This document shows, piece by piece, positions 22,873-31,775 of a stretch of 64,000 nucleotides of DNA. The stretch comes from Streptomyces sp. ACA25 (GTDB taxonomy: Bacteria > Actinomycetota > Actinomycetes > Streptomycetales > Streptomycetaceae): NCBI RefSeq assembly GCF_028200735.1, contig NZ_JAQKPV010000001.1, forward strand, positions 1 through 64,000. Reading direction: 5' to 3'. Position 1 is the first letter of the stretch, and every line of letters begins with the position of its first letter. Both the position numbers and the translations under genes were made by a program. The notes under the pieces were generated by a model that was given only the letters and a program-made list of their open reading frames with translations, ran no database searches and was not told the origin of the DNA.

Positions 22873-23805
22873 GTGCCTGCCTGGCGATTCGACGAGGGAG
22901 ACCGCGGCTGTCCCGCCGCGGTTCCCCGCCTGGAAAGCATCCACCCGTTCATCTTCTCCGCCGCTGACGGCTCGGCCACCCCCGACGACCTGTCGGCCGG
23001 CCGGGAACTCTGGGCCGGCCTCAACGGCCCCGCGGCCGACGACACCTGGCTGCGGGAGGGCCCGGTGGTCAGCCACCACGACATGGTGCGGGCGGTCGCG
23101 CGCCGCCTGGGCAGCGAGCTGCTGTCCGAAGTCGACCTGATCGTCACCGTGGCGGCCGGGTCCGACTGGCGCCACCAGAGCCTGCCCGGCCCGGTACTCG
23201 CCGACCTGGCCGGCAGCGATCCCCTGATCGTCGGCATTTCCGAGCAGGGTGTCGCCGGCCCGTTCACCGCGCTGCGGATCGCGGCCGGACACCTCGCGGC
23301 CGGCTCCCGGCGCCGCGCCCTGGTGGTGCTGATGGAGCAGAGCACCCTGCCTCCCTGCGCGACAGCCGCACGTCCGGAACGGGACGCCGCGGTGGCCCTG
23401 CTGCTCGGCACCCTGACCGGACCGGAGCTGGGACGCGTGGAGATCACCGTGACCGACCGGGCGGCCGTCGCCCCGCGGCACAGCGCGCCCCCTCCGGCCG
23501 TACCGCCGGCCGGCACCCTCCTCGCCGGTGCGGGGCTGGGCGACCTGACGCCCGCCGACGGCATCACCCTGCTGCGCGGCGAACCGGGTCTGCCCGTCAC
23601 CGGGCTGTGGCTGACGCTCGCGCACCGGCTGACCTCCGGCGAGCAGCCGGCCGGCCGGCTGCTCGTGGCCGACCGCGACCCCGTGCTGCCGTACCTGTGC
23701 GGCCTGCCGCTGACCTGGGCGGGGCCGGACCGGGACGCCGGGAACACCGCATCCGCCGTCTCCGCCTCATCCCCCGACCACGCACCGAAGGAGCTGGTCC
23801 CGTGA
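22873..23805 (+). CDS. KAS-like protein lacking the catalytic cysteine
   Basis: This 310-residue protein keeps thiolase-fold features: the GISEQGVAGPFTALRIAAG segment, a VVLMEQSTL strand and a DAAVALLLG strand. The position of the nucleophile Cys is Val127. It cannot condense by the normal mechanism. Inactive partners of this kind pair with active condensing enzymes, such as chain length factors of type II PKSs and the second subunit of LstAB-type enzymes. The likely partner is the KAS III at 18769-19698. The start is GTG 22873, four bases after the ACP stop. The similarity is weak, so a diverged acyltransferase role is possible. Confidence 0.68.
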   Translation: MPAWRFDEGDRGCPAAVPRLESIHPFIFSAADGSATPDDLSAGRELWAGLNGPAADDTWLREGPVVSHHDMVRAVARRLGSELLSEVDLIVTVAAGSDWRHQSLPGPVLADLAGSDPLIVGISEQGVAGPFTALRIAAGHLAAGSRRRALVVLMEQSTLPPCATAARPERDAAVALLLGTLTGPELGRVEITVTDRAAVAPRHSAPPPAVPPAGTLLAGAGLGDLTPADGITLLRGEPGLPVTGLWLTLAHRLTSGEQPAGRLLVADRDPVLPYLCGLPLTWAGPDRDAGNTASAVSASSPDHAPKELVP

Positions 23806-24560
23806 CTTCCGTCCTCACCCCTCCCGGCACCGAAGACCTGGTGGCCACGGTCCGGGACACCGCCCGCGACCAGGGCCTGGTCGCCGCGCTCGTCCTGCTG
23901 CACCGCACGGCCGGCGAGGCCGTCCTGCCGGCCGGCGACGGCGGCTACGTGCTGCTGCCGCCGGAGACCGCCGCCGCCTGCGGCCACTTCACCACTGGCT
24001 CGGGACCCCGCCCGCGCGGCCCCGAAGCACCGGAGCAGGAACTCGGATCCGTACGGGCCGACCGCCCCGGTGACCGGCTGGTCGCCCTCCGGGTGGAGGG
24101 TGCCGGGCACCCCGGCGACAGGTGGCGGGCCGGAGTGCTCGCCGCCCGGCTGGGGGCCGCCGACCGGCTCCTGCGGCAGGCCACGGACCGCCTGCGGGAC
24201 CGCCGGGTGCAGGGCTCCAGCACGCTGAAACTGTCCCTGGTCCGCTCGCTGGTCGCGGAAGCGGCCCTCGGTATCGCCGAGGCCCGGGCGCTCACCGCGG
24301 ACACCCCCGGCAGCGCCGAGCTGCACCGGGCCCACCGCGCGCTCGACGCGTCCGGACGGACCTGCCTGCACCTGTTCGGCGCGTCCGGCTACCTCACCGA
24401 CGGACCGGGGAGCGCGATCCGCGCCTCGGAGCTGCTCGGCGACGTGTACGCCGCTCCCGCCCGACCCACCCCGCCGGACACCACCGCACCGGACACCACC
24501 CCGCCGGACGCCACCGCACCGGACACCGACCGCCCGGACACCGACCAGGAGCCGACATGA
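23802..24560 (+). CDS. Partial acyl-CoA dehydrogenase-like protein (C-terminal helical domain)
   Basis: This 252-residue protein resembles only the C-terminal four-helix domain of acyl-CoA dehydrogenases. It has LAARLGAADRLLRQATDRLR, then RRVQGSSTLK for the R-x-x-x-G-x-x-L motif, and FGASGYLTDGP near the end. The N-terminal and middle beta domains are missing, as is the usual catalytic Glu. It overlaps the next, complete dehydrogenase by 4 bases and probably pairs with it. The C-terminus is a PDTT/PDT repeat tail of about 30 residues. Confidence 0.65.
   Translation: MTSVLTPPGTEDLVATVRDTARDQGLVAALVLLHRTAGEAVLPAGDGGYVLLPPETAAACGHFTTGSGPRPRGPEAPEQELGSVRADRPGDRLVALRVEGAGHPGDRWRAGVLAARLGAADRLLRQATDRLRDRRVQGSSTLKLSLVRSLVAEAALGIAEARALTADTPGSAELHRAHRALDASGRTCLHLFGASGYLTDGPGSAIRASELLGDVYAAPARPTPPDTTAPDTTPPDATAPDTDRPDTDQEPT
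24471..24556 (+). repeat. Short tandem repeats encoding a Pro-Asp-Thr tail
   Basis: Repeats of 12-15 bases built on CCGGACACCACC encode PPDTTAPDTT-type units at the C-terminus of the partial dehydrogenase. The frame is kept. Confidence 0.7.
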
Positions 24561-25714
24561 CCTCCGCCCCGCCACCGGATTCCGCCTTCCTCGCCCGGCT
24601 CCGCGCCGTCGCCCGCGAGCAGGCCGCCCCCCTGCGCCGGGTGTCCTGCGCGGTGGACGCCGACCCCGCCCTGCTCCCCGGCCTGCTCGACGGAGCACTG
24701 CCGTGGCGGCAGTTCGCCGGGCTGCCCGCCGCGTACAACCCCGACCCGCTGCGGGTGGACGGACGTGCCGTCCACCTCCGGTGGTGCGCCGAACAGGTCG
24801 TGGTGTGGGAGGAGCTGGCACGCGCCGACGCGGGTATCGCCCTCGGACTGCCCGGCCCGGCGATGTCCGGGCACGTCATGGCCGAACTCGGGGACCCGCA
24901 GCAGCTGGAGCGCTACTACGGCCGGCTGGCCGACGGGCCGGTCTGGACGTTCTTCGGCATGACCGAACCGGCCCACGGCTCGGACCCCGCCGCGATGGCC
25001 ACCACCCTGACCCCCGCGGACGGTGGCGGCCTGCTGCTCAACGGCACCAAGCGCTTCGTGGGCAACGGCGCCCGCTCGGCGACCGGCGTGCTCTTCGCCC
25101 GCCGGCACCGCGGACCGCTCGGCGTGGTCGCGGTGCTGCTGGAGAGCGACCGGCCCGGCTTCACCGGCGTTCCCCTGGACACCATCGGGCTGCGCGGCCT
25201 GGAGCTCAGCGAGCTGCGGATGCGGGACGTACCGGTGGCCGAGGAGGACGTCCTGGGGCGGCACCGCAGCGCGACCCGGCAGGGCATGTGGGCGGCGGTG
25301 CGCACCTTCAACCGGTACCGGCCGGTGGTCTCCTGCCTGGCGCTGGGAGTCGCTCAAGCCGCACACGACTACGTGACCGGCCACCGCGGCGACGCGCACT
25401 CCGCGGCGGCCCCCCGCTTCGCGGAGTTCGCCGCACAGCTGGCCGGGGTGCGGGCCATGGTGCTGGCCGCCGCCCGGTCCGCCGACCACGACCCCGCCGA
25501 CGGCACCCTGGCCTCGGCCGCCAAGATCCGTGCCACCCGGCTCGCGGAGGACATCACCACGGCGGCCGTCCGCGCCTTCGGTCCCGGGGCGCGCTGGGAG
25601 CACCCGCTGCTCGACAAATGGGCCCGCGACGCCAGGGCCTTCGAATTCATGGAGGGCACCAGCAACATCCAGCGCCTCACTCTTGCCCAGGGCTACCTGC
25701 ACGGGCGGATCTGA
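24557..25714 (+). CDS. Acyl-CoA/ACP dehydrogenase
   Basis: This 385-residue flavoprotein has the family layout. The FAD/substrate loop is FFGMTEPAHGSDPAAM, the beta domain has LNGTKRFVGNGA, and the C-terminal helical domain ends in FMEGTSNIQRL with the probable catalytic base Glu366. Cluster-borne members often desaturate acyl or aminoacyl groups on a carrier rather than on CoA. In this operon the substrate could be the decarboxylated amino-acyl-ACP or its extended form, giving an alpha,beta-unsaturated unit (inference). The ATG overlaps the preceding TGA. The PPTase gene starts 1 base after its stop. Confidence 0.88.
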   Translation: MTSAPPPDSAFLARLRAVAREQAAPLRRVSCAVDADPALLPGLLDGALPWRQFAGLPAAYNPDPLRVDGRAVHLRWCAEQVVVWEELARADAGIALGLPGPAMSGHVMAELGDPQQLERYYGRLADGPVWTFFGMTEPAHGSDPAAMATTLTPADGGGLLLNGTKRFVGNGARSATGVLFARRHRGPLGVVAVLLESDRPGFTGVPLDTIGLRGLELSELRMRDVPVAEEDVLGRHRSATRQGMWAAVRTFNRYRPVVSCLALGVAQAAHDYVTGHRGDAHSAAAPRFAEFAAQLAGVRAMVLAAARSADHDPADGTLASAAKIRATRLAEDITTAAVRAFGPGARWEHPLLDKWARDARAFEFMEGTSNIQRLTLAQGYLHGRI

Positions 25715-25715
25715 G

Positions 25716-26507
25716 ATGCCGGCGCCACCGGCGACCGCCGGTCCGCAGACCGCCGCCCCCGGCTACCGCGCCGGCGGGCTGCCGACCGGGCCGCCCGCCG
25801 GAACGGACGTGTGGCTGATCGGTCTCGACACCGGCAGCGACCCGGGGACCGGCTGCCTCGGCCCGGCGGAGCGACGCCGCGCGGAAGCCTTCCCGGACCC
25901 GGTGGCGGCCCGCCGGTACACCCGCGCGCACAGTACGGTCCGCACCATCCTGGGGAGCTACCTCGACCGTGACGGACGCGCACTGCGGTGGAGCACCGAA
26001 CCGCACGGCAAGCCGGTGTTCGACGGCCGGCTGAGCCGCTGGCAGTGGAACCTGAGCCGGTCCGGCGGCCACGCGCTGCTCGCCGTCTCGCTCACCGCAC
26101 CGGTGGGCGTGGACATCGAACAGGTCAGGGTCCCGGCCGGGGCCGCCCTGGCCCTTGCCGCCCGCTTCCTGCCCGACGAGGAGGCCGCCCAGGTGGCCGC
26201 ACAACCCGGACCACAAGCGCGCCGGGCCGCGTACCACCGGCTGCTGTCCCGCAAGGAGGCCTGCGTCAAGGCAGCCGGCGGCCGGCTCCTGACCGGGCTG
26301 GGGATCCCCGTGCCCGTGCCGGGCACCGTCCTGGGGAGCCGCACCTACCGCGGCACCCTCTGGACGCTCACCGACCTGCCGGCGCCGCCCGGCTACGTGG
26401 CCGCGGTCGCCGCGGTCGGCACCGCCCGCCGGCCACTGCGCCTGCGCACCTGGGACAGCGCACTGCCCACCACCGAGCCCGCCCACGACAGCGAGGGACC
26501 ACGATGA
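25716..26507 (+). CDS. Sfp-type 4'-phosphopantetheinyl transferase
   Basis: This 263-residue enzyme moves phosphopantetheine from CoA to carrier-domain serines. The Mg-binding motif GVDIEQ (Asp133, Glu135) and the second motif LLSRKEACVKAAGG (Lys180, Glu181, Lys185) are both present, with KPVF and NLSRSGGHAL upstream. It should activate the five NRPS carriers and the free ACP of this cluster. It overlaps the next gene by 4 bases, so it belongs to the operon. The first 25 residues are a low-complexity extension. Confidence 0.93.
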   Translation: MPAPPATAGPQTAAPGYRAGGLPTGPPAGTDVWLIGLDTGSDPGTGCLGPAERRRAEAFPDPVAARRYTRAHSTVRTILGSYLDRDGRALRWSTEPHGKPVFDGRLSRWQWNLSRSGGHALLAVSLTAPVGVDIEQVRVPAGAALALAARFLPDEEAAQVAAQPGPQARRAAYHRLLSRKEACVKAAGGRLLTGLGIPVPVPGTVLGSRTYRGTLWTLTDLPAPPGYVAAVAAVGTARRPLRLRTWDSALPTTEPAHDSEGPR

Positions 26508-26914
26508 GCCGGACCGCACCGCGCCACGGCCGCCGGGGCAGCCGCCCCCGACCGCCCGCACGGCCCTCCCGCACGGCACCCCGCCGTCCCGGCAGTGCCC
26601 GCACCCGGCGGCCGGCCACGCCCACCGCCCGCTCCGGCGGCGGCACCGTCCGGGCCCGCTTCACCCTGTCCGAGCTGCCCCTGGTCACCGTCCGCCCCGC
26701 CGGAGCGAACGGGGCCGCGCAGGCCGCGGTCCGGGCGCTGGCCGGGGCCGGCCGCTCCCACCTGGGAGGGCGGCTGAGCCTCACCTCCTACGGGCCCGCG
26801 TCCCGCTCCGCGCTCCGCCCCGCCGCCTGGCGCCGGGCAGCGGCCCGCGCCGTGACGAGCGCACTCGCCGGCGGGTCGGGCACCGTCCGGCTCCGGCTGC
26901 CGCCCCGTTCCTGA
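26504..26914 (+). CDS. Small basic hypothetical protein
   Basis: This 136-residue protein is not recognised. The N-terminal 45 residues are extremely rich in Arg and Pro, and the rest has a short ordered stretch around FTLSELPLVTVRP and an Arg/Ala-rich helix. There is no signal peptide or membrane segment. Its ATG overlaps the PPTase stop, which supports translation. Nucleic-acid binding is possible from the charge alone, but this is weak. It could also be a chance GC-rich frame, although the overlap argues against that. Confidence 0.5.
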   Translation: MSRTAPRHGRRGSRPRPPARPSRTAPRRPGSARTRRPATPTARSGGGTVRARFTLSELPLVTVRPAGANGAAQAAVRALAGAGRSHLGGRLSLTSYGPASRSALRPAAWRRAAARAVTSALAGGSGTVRLRLPPRS

Positions 26915-26953
26915 CCCTCCCCTCCCGCCCCTCCTCCACAGAACAGGCCACCC

Positions 26954-28336
26954 ATGCGTACCAGAAGTGACTCAGCACCGGCTTCCGCACCACCCGAGAT
27001 CCAGTGGGACAAGGTCGGGGTGCTGGTCGGCGGCCAGGCCCTGGCCCAGTGCGGCAGCTTCATCCTGCTGATCGCCATGAGCTGGACCGCGGTACAGCTC
27101 GGCGGCACCACCGGCGTCAGCATGGTGCTGCTCGCCGCGTCCCTCCCCCGCGCCCTGATGCTCATCTTCGGCGGGGCGGTCGCCGACATGCTCGGCCCGC
27201 GCTTCGTGCTGCTGCGCACCACCGCGGCCCGCATCGGCGTGCTGATCGCCGGCACGGCCGTGGTGTACCACGTGGAGAGCCTGTGGCCGCTGGTGGTGAT
27301 CGCCCTGCTCGACGGCATCCTGCTCGGTCTCGGCGGGCCGTCCTCGGGCTCGCTCATGCCGCAATTCGCCAAGCGGGACTACCTGACCCGGGCCAACTCC
27401 CTCTACGCGATGGTGCTGCGGATCGCCCCCATCACCGGCGCCCCGATCGGCGCCTGGCTGATCTCCGTCGGCCAGCTGTGGCACGCGCTGCTGGTGACCT
27501 CCCTGACCTGCACCGCGTGGCTGATCTGCCTGCTCTACGTCACCAGCGGCCTGACCCGGCCGCGCCGCGAACCCGGCGAGTCGATGGTCCGGCGGTCCGC
27601 CGACGGCTTCCGGCTGCTGGCCCGCCACCCGCGGCTGCGCTGGATCTTCCTCGCCTCCTTCACCCTGGACATGGCCTTCGGCTGGCCCCTGGAGGTGGCG
27701 CTCCCACTGCTGGTCTCCGAGCGCGGCTGGAACGTCGGTGTGGTCGGAGCCGTGGTCGCGTCCTTCGGCGCCGGCGCCCTGGTGTCCAGTGCGCTGGGCA
27801 CCCTGATCGCCCACCGCATCCCGCTGTTCGCACGCCTGGTGGTGACCGGTACGGGCATCGCGGCCGGCATCCTGCTCATGGCGCTGCTTCCGTCGGTCAC
27901 CGCGCTCTGTGTGCTGGCGGGCATCGTCGGGCTGCTGTCCGGGTTCAACGGCCCGGCCATCGTCACGATGTATCAGCAGGCCGCTCCGCCCGCCCGCATG
28001 GGCGCGGCCATGTCGACGCTGGCTCTGGCCGGTATCGGCACCGCGCCGATCTCCATCACCGTCTTCAGCACCCTCTCCCTCGTGCTGGGCGTCTCGCCCA
28101 CCTGGGTGATCTGCGGCCTCCTGGCGTTCCTCTCGCCGGTGGCGGCGGTCATGGCCCTGCGCCACCCGGTCCGGAGCAAGGACGCCGATGACGCCGCCGA
28201 CAGCCCCGAGGAAGGGCCCGGCACCGGCACCGCGGACGGTCGGCCCCACCCGCAGGCCCCGGCGGAGGCCGCAGTCGCCACGGACGCCACGGACGCCAGG
28301 AAAGACGTTCCCGCACCCGCCCCGGCATCCGTGTGA
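26954..28336 (+). CDS. MFS transporter, probable product exporter
   Basis: This 460-residue membrane protein has about 12 predicted helices and belongs to the major facilitator superfamily (MFS_3/enterobactin-exporter type). The loop after helix 2 reads GGAVADMLGPRF, a variant of the G-x-x-x-D-R/K signature. A cytoplasmic loop near residues 200-225 carries the basic SMVRRSADGFRLLARHPRLR. The last 55 residues form a disordered Pro/Ala/Asp-rich tail. It is the final gene of the cluster on this strand, 39 bases after the small basic gene, and ends before a strong hairpin. Export and self-protection are the likely roles. Confidence 0.88.
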   Translation: MRTRSDSAPASAPPEIQWDKVGVLVGGQALAQCGSFILLIAMSWTAVQLGGTTGVSMVLLAASLPRALMLIFGGAVADMLGPRFVLLRTTAARIGVLIAGTAVVYHVESLWPLVVIALLDGILLGLGGPSSGSLMPQFAKRDYLTRANSLYAMVLRIAPITGAPIGAWLISVGQLWHALLVTSLTCTAWLICLLYVTSGLTRPRREPGESMVRRSADGFRLLARHPRLRWIFLASFTLDMAFGWPLEVALPLLVSERGWNVGVVGAVVASFGAGALVSSALGTLIAHRIPLFARLVVTGTGIAAGILLMALLPSVTALCVLAGIVGLLSGFNGPAIVTMYQQAAPPARMGAAMSTLALAGIGTAPISITVFSTLSLVLGVSPTWVICGLLAFLSPVAAVMALRHPVRSKDADDAADSPEEGPGTGTADGRPHPQAPAEAAVATDATDARKDVPAPAPASV

Positions 28337-28380
28337 GCGTGGCGGAAACCCTCTGCTGCCGCCCGCTCCGGCTGTCCACA

Positions 28381-28432
28381 CCGAGAAGCCCCGTCCTCCC
28401 GCCGGTCACGGCGGGGAACGGGGCTTCTCGGT
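28381..28432. terminator. Bidirectional hairpin between the MFS exporter and the DEAD-box helicase
   Basis: CCGAGAAGCCCCGT pairs with ACGGGGCTTCTCGG, and an inner CCGCC/GGCGG stem continues the structure. It lies between two convergent genes and marks the border between the biosynthetic cluster and the core region. Confidence 0.85.
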
Positions 28433-28504
28433 CGGATCGGACCGGGTCAGGTCGGGTCACCGTCGGACGAGCCCACCCGGGGTGCCGTGCACGGCTCCGC
28501 CGCG

Positions 28505-30253
28505 TCAGTTGCCGCGCTTCCAGCGGGGCTTGTCGGTACGGCCGGTGAAGGGACGGCCACGGCTGTCGTCCCGGCGCGGGGCACGGTCGCCGTCCCGCGC
28601 AGAGGTGGCGCGCCGGTCGTCCGAGCGGAAACCGCCGCGGTCGTCACGGCGGCCGTACGGGCGGCGGTCATCGCGCGAGGAGCTGCCGCCCCGGTCGTCA
28701 CGGCGGCCGTGCGGACGGCGGTCCCGGTCACCCTGGTACGGGCGACGGTCGTCCGAACGCTGCTCGTTGCGGGCCGACTCGGCCTTGGACGCCTTCGCGG
28801 CGGCCCGCATCCGGCGCTTGGCCTCGAACTCCGCCTCGGCCGCGGCCTGGTCGGCGACGGCCTTGGCGATGGCCTCGTCCGGGTCCTCACCGCGCTCGCG
28901 GGCGGCCCGGCCGACCAGCTTGGTGGCCTCCTCGCGCAGCTCGGTGGCGCGCGCCTGGGCGTGCTCCAGCTCCCTGGCGAGCTTGGCCGCGTCCCGCTCG
29001 GCCTGCTGGGCCGCGCCCATCGCCGCCTCGGCCTGCACCTCGGTCAGCGAGCGGGCGCCGGTGATCTCGGCCACCTCCTCGTCGAAGAGGTCACCGCGGC
29101 CGATGATGTGCCGCGAGGCGTCCACGCCCGCGTCCTCCATCAGCCGGAAGATGGTGCGCCGCTGGTGCGGCAGGGCCAGCGAGACCACGGTGCCGGACTG
29201 GCCCGCCCGAGCGGTCCGGCCGGAACGGTGCAGGTAGTCCTTGTGGTCCCCGGCGGGGTCCACGTTCAGTACCAGGTCGATGCCGTCGACGTGGATGCCG
29301 CGGGCGGCCACGTCGGTGGCGACCAGGACGTTGACCTTGCCGCCCTTGAAGTCCTCCATGGTGCGGGTACGGGCACCCTGGGTCATGCCGCCGTGCAGCG
29401 CGTCGGCGCGCACCCCGGACTCCCTCAGCTGCTCCGACACCCGGTCCGCGCCCAGCTGGGTGCGGACGAAGATGATGGTGCGGCCCTTTCGGGCGGCGAT
29501 GGCGGCGGTCACCGGAGCCTTGTCACGCGGCTTCACGACCATCACGTGGTGGCTCATGGTGGTGACGGCGCCCTGGGCGGCGTCGACCTCGTGGCTGATC
29601 GGGTTCACCAGGTAGCGCTTGACCAGGCTGTCGATCTCGTTCTCCAGCGTCGCGGAGAACAGCATCCGCTGGCCACCGGCCGGGATCAGGTCGAGCAGCT
29701 CGGTGACCTCGGGCATGAAGCCGAGGTCAGCCATCTGGTCCGCCTCGTCGAGCACGGCGATGGAGACGTCGTCCAGCGAGCAGGAGCCGCGGTTGATGAG
29801 GTCCCGCAGCCGGCCGGGAGTGGCGACGAGAACGTCCACGCCGCGGTCCAGGGCGTAGATCTGGTTGCTCATGGAGGTGCCGCCGCAGACCACCTTGAGC
29901 TTCAGTCCGAGTACGTCGCCGTAGGGCTGGAGCGCGTCCGAGACCTGCATGGCCAGCTCGCGGGTCGGGGTGAGGATGATGGCGCGCGGCTTCCGGCGCT
30001 CGGTACGGCCGCCGACGAGGCGAGTGAGCAGCGGCAGGCCGAAGCTCAGGGTCTTGCCGGAGCCGGTGCGGCCCCGGCCGAGGATGTCGTGCCCCGCCAT
30101 CGCGTCGGGAATCGTCGCGGTCTGGATCGGGAACGGCACGGTGACGCCGTTCTGCGCGAGCTTGCGGACGAGCGGCTCGGCCAGACCGAGGTCGGCGAAC
30201 GTGGTCGTCGGCTCGTCCAGCGGCAGGACGACGTCAGGGGTGGTAACGGACAT
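28505..30253 (-). CDS. DEAD-box ATP-dependent RNA helicase (RhlE/CshA type)
   Basis: This 582-residue protein has every helicase core motif: Q-motif region FPIQTATIP, Walker A GRGRTGSGKT, PTRELA, GGTSM, TPGR, DEAD in LDEADQMADLGF, SAT, and the C-terminal HRSGRTARAG. Residues about 390-480 form a charged helical segment. The last 100 residues are an Arg/Gly/Asp-rich tail with DDRRPYGRR-type repeats, typical of RNA-binding tails. It unwinds structured RNA during ribosome assembly, decay or cold adaptation. The ATG at 30253 is used. I recall a similar gene at this chromosomal place in S. coelicolor. Confidence 0.95.
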   Translation of the reverse strand: MSVTTPDVVLPLDEPTTTFADLGLAEPLVRKLAQNGVTVPFPIQTATIPDAMAGHDILGRGRTGSGKTLSFGLPLLTRLVGGRTERRKPRAIILTPTRELAMQVSDALQPYGDVLGLKLKVVCGGTSMSNQIYALDRGVDVLVATPGRLRDLINRGSCSLDDVSIAVLDEADQMADLGFMPEVTELLDLIPAGGQRMLFSATLENEIDSLVKRYLVNPISHEVDAAQGAVTTMSHHVMVVKPRDKAPVTAAIAARKGRTIIFVRTQLGADRVSEQLRESGVRADALHGGMTQGARTRTMEDFKGGKVNVLVATDVAARGIHVDGIDLVLNVDPAGDHKDYLHRSGRTARAGQSGTVVSLALPHQRRTIFRLMEDAGVDASRHIIGRGDLFDEEVAEITGARSLTEVQAEAAMGAAQQAERDAAKLARELEHAQARATELREEATKLVGRAARERGEDPDEAIAKAVADQAAAEAEFEAKRRMRAAAKASKAESARNEQRSDDRRPYQGDRDRRPHGRRDDRGGSSSRDDRRPYGRRDDRGGFRSDDRRATSARDGDRAPRRDDSRGRPFTGRTDKPRWKRGN

Positions 30254-30454
30254 GCGTAAAGAAACCTTCCGGAGTCAACGGCACGCGCCTTGGCTCCGTA
30301 GGGCACACATCGACCGCCTGGAATGCGGTCAGCCACGGCTTTGACGAGGAACGCGCCACACGGCGCGCATCACTGGGGCGCCGGGCAAGTGGGATCAATC
30401 TCCGAGGATACGCACCGTGTTCCCCACGACGCAACCGGGAGTCGCGTGCGTCAC

Positions 30455-31060
30455 TCACCCGACGGTCCCCGCAGGGCTTTCCGAGGGCGTCGGGTCGGGG
30501 GCGCCCGGGCCGGGATCCTCGGGCTGCGTGGTGGGTTCCTCGGAGGGCGGATCGGGAGGGCCGGGGGTGGCCGGCGGCGACGGCCGGGCGCTGCTGCTCG
30601 GCGAGCCGGTGGGGGATCTGCTGGGCGTGGGCGGGAGCGTCCTGGTGGGGTGCGCGGTGCTGGGGGCCAGGGTGCGGGAGCGCTCCGCCGAGCCCCCGCC
30701 CTGGTCCCGGCCGCTGCCGCCCGCCCCGGAGCCCGCGCCGGCGTCGGCGGCCGTGTCCGGGTCGTGCTCCCCGGCCTCCCCGCCCGGGCTTTCCTCCGCC
30801 GGGGGGACCGGAGTGCCGGACGCTCCGGGCTTGCCGTCGCGCTCCTGGCCGCCCGGCTCGCCGGACGCGGACTCGTCCGGCTCACCGCCCCCGGTGGCGT
30901 GCCCCGCCTCGGTGGGACCGGGTTCCCGGTCCGGCTCGACGCTCATGCAGCCGGCCAGCACGGTGGCCAGCACGGCCGCGGCGGCGACGGAACGGAGGGC
31001 GGAGCGGGCACGGGCAGGGCCGCGGGGGCGGGACGGGTGGAGGGGACGGGGGCGGCGCAC
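30455..31060 (-). CDS. Putative lipoprotein, Pro/Ser/Thr/Gly-rich
   Basis: This 201-residue protein has an Arg-rich N-terminus, a hydrophobic core (SVAAAAVLATVLAGC) and a lipobox LAGC with Cys38, so it should be lipid-anchored outside the membrane. The rest is low complexity (Glu/Gly/Asp-rich, then Pro/Ser/Thr-rich) with no domain, like a wall-spanning stalk. The GTG at 31060 is chosen because GGAGG lies 8 bases upstream; an ATG at 31132 would add 24 residues before the signal. No function can be given. Confidence 0.65.
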   Translation of the reverse strand: MRRPRPLHPSRPRGPARARSALRSVAAAAVLATVLAGCMSVEPDREPGPTEAGHATGGGEPDESASGEPGGQERDGKPGASGTPVPPAEESPGGEAGEHDPDTAADAGAGSGAGGSGRDQGGGSAERSRTLAPSTAHPTRTLPPTPSRSPTGSPSSSARPSPPATPGPPDPPSEEPTTQPEDPGPGAPDPTPSESPAGTVG

Positions 31061-31169
31061 GGCAGGCACCTCCAGGCAGGGGACAGGACGGACTACCTCC
31101 TGTACCAACTCCCGCAGCCGGAGGGAGGACACGGCACGCCGCCGCCCGGGGAGGCAGGCGCACGGTGTC

Positions 31170-31532
31170 TCAGGCGTAGCCCAGGGCGTGCAGCCGCTCG
31201 TCGTCGATCCCGAAGTGGTGCGCGATCTCGTGCACCACCGTGATCTCCACCTCTTCGACGATCAGCTCCCGGTCCCCGCCCTCCCGGGCACAGAACCGCA
31301 GCGTCGGCCCCATGTACACGGAGATCCGGTCGGGCAGCACCCCGGCGTACCACTCCCCCCGCTCGGTGAGCGGGGTGCCCTCGTAGAGCCCGAGCAGCTC
31401 CGGCTCCCCCGGCGGCGGTTCGTCCTCCACGAACACGGCAACGTTGTCCATCAGCCGCGTCAGCTCCGGCGGGACCCGGTCCAGCGCCTGGCTCACCAGG
31501 TCCTCGAACTCCTCACGCGTCATCTCCAGCAC
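31170..31532 (-). CDS. Small metallopeptidase family (zincin-like) protein
   Basis: This protein of about 120 residues ends with the zinc motif HEIAHHFGIDDERLHALGY, the HExxH-x-x-x-x-D layout of the compact metallopeptidase family common in actinobacteria. The N-terminal TREEFEDLVSQALDRVPPEL and the central MDNVAVFVEDEP are conserved family parts as I recall them. No secretion signal is present, so it is cytoplasmic. The start is GTG 31532 or ATG 31523; I prefer the GTG by recalled homologues. Substrate unknown. Confidence 0.85.
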   Translation of the reverse strand: MLEMTREEFEDLVSQALDRVPPELTRLMDNVAVFVEDEPPPGEPELLGLYEGTPLTERGEWYAGVLPDRISVYMGPTLRFCAREGGDRELIVEEVEITVVHEIAHHFGIDDERLHALGYA

Positions 31533-31585
31533 AGAGTCAATTGTGCGCCACCCCCACCACGCCAGGAACAGACCCGGCATTCGTT

Positions 31586-31615
31586 TTGGCGATCCGTCCC
31601 TCGATCCCATATGCT
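31586..31615 (+). promoter_or_regulatory. Possible promoter of the tRNA Glu-Asp-Phe group
   Basis: TTGGCG (31586-31591) and TATGCT (31610-31615) are 18 bases apart and end 44 bases before the first tRNA. They fit a sigma-70-like (HrdB) promoter. Confidence 0.4.
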
Positions 31616-31659
31616 TCTCACGTCCCCGACGCACCAACCGGTGCCCAGGTGGGCCACCA

Positions 31660-31732
31660 GCCCTCATCGTCTAGTGGCCTAGGACGCCGCCCTTTCAAGG
31701 CGGTAGCACGGGTTCGAATCCCGTTGGGGGCA
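31660..31732 (+). tRNA. tRNA-Glu (anticodon UUC)
   Basis: This 73-nt cloverleaf has acceptor GCCCTCA paired with TGGGGGC (one G-U), a GGTTCGAAT T-arm and anticodon loop CTTTCAA with TTC. CCA is not encoded. It is the first of three tRNAs on the + strand. Confidence 0.96.
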
Positions 31733-31775
31733 CGCAGTAACACGTGCGACACTGGCAGCAGTGCACACGGAGCAA

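Noticed and set aside
22341..24821. Minus-strand open frame of about 800 codons opposite the ACP and KAS-like genes
   Set aside because: Its translation is a composition artefact and includes the tandem repeat read as GV-rich units. The + strand genes there have motifs and ribosome sites.
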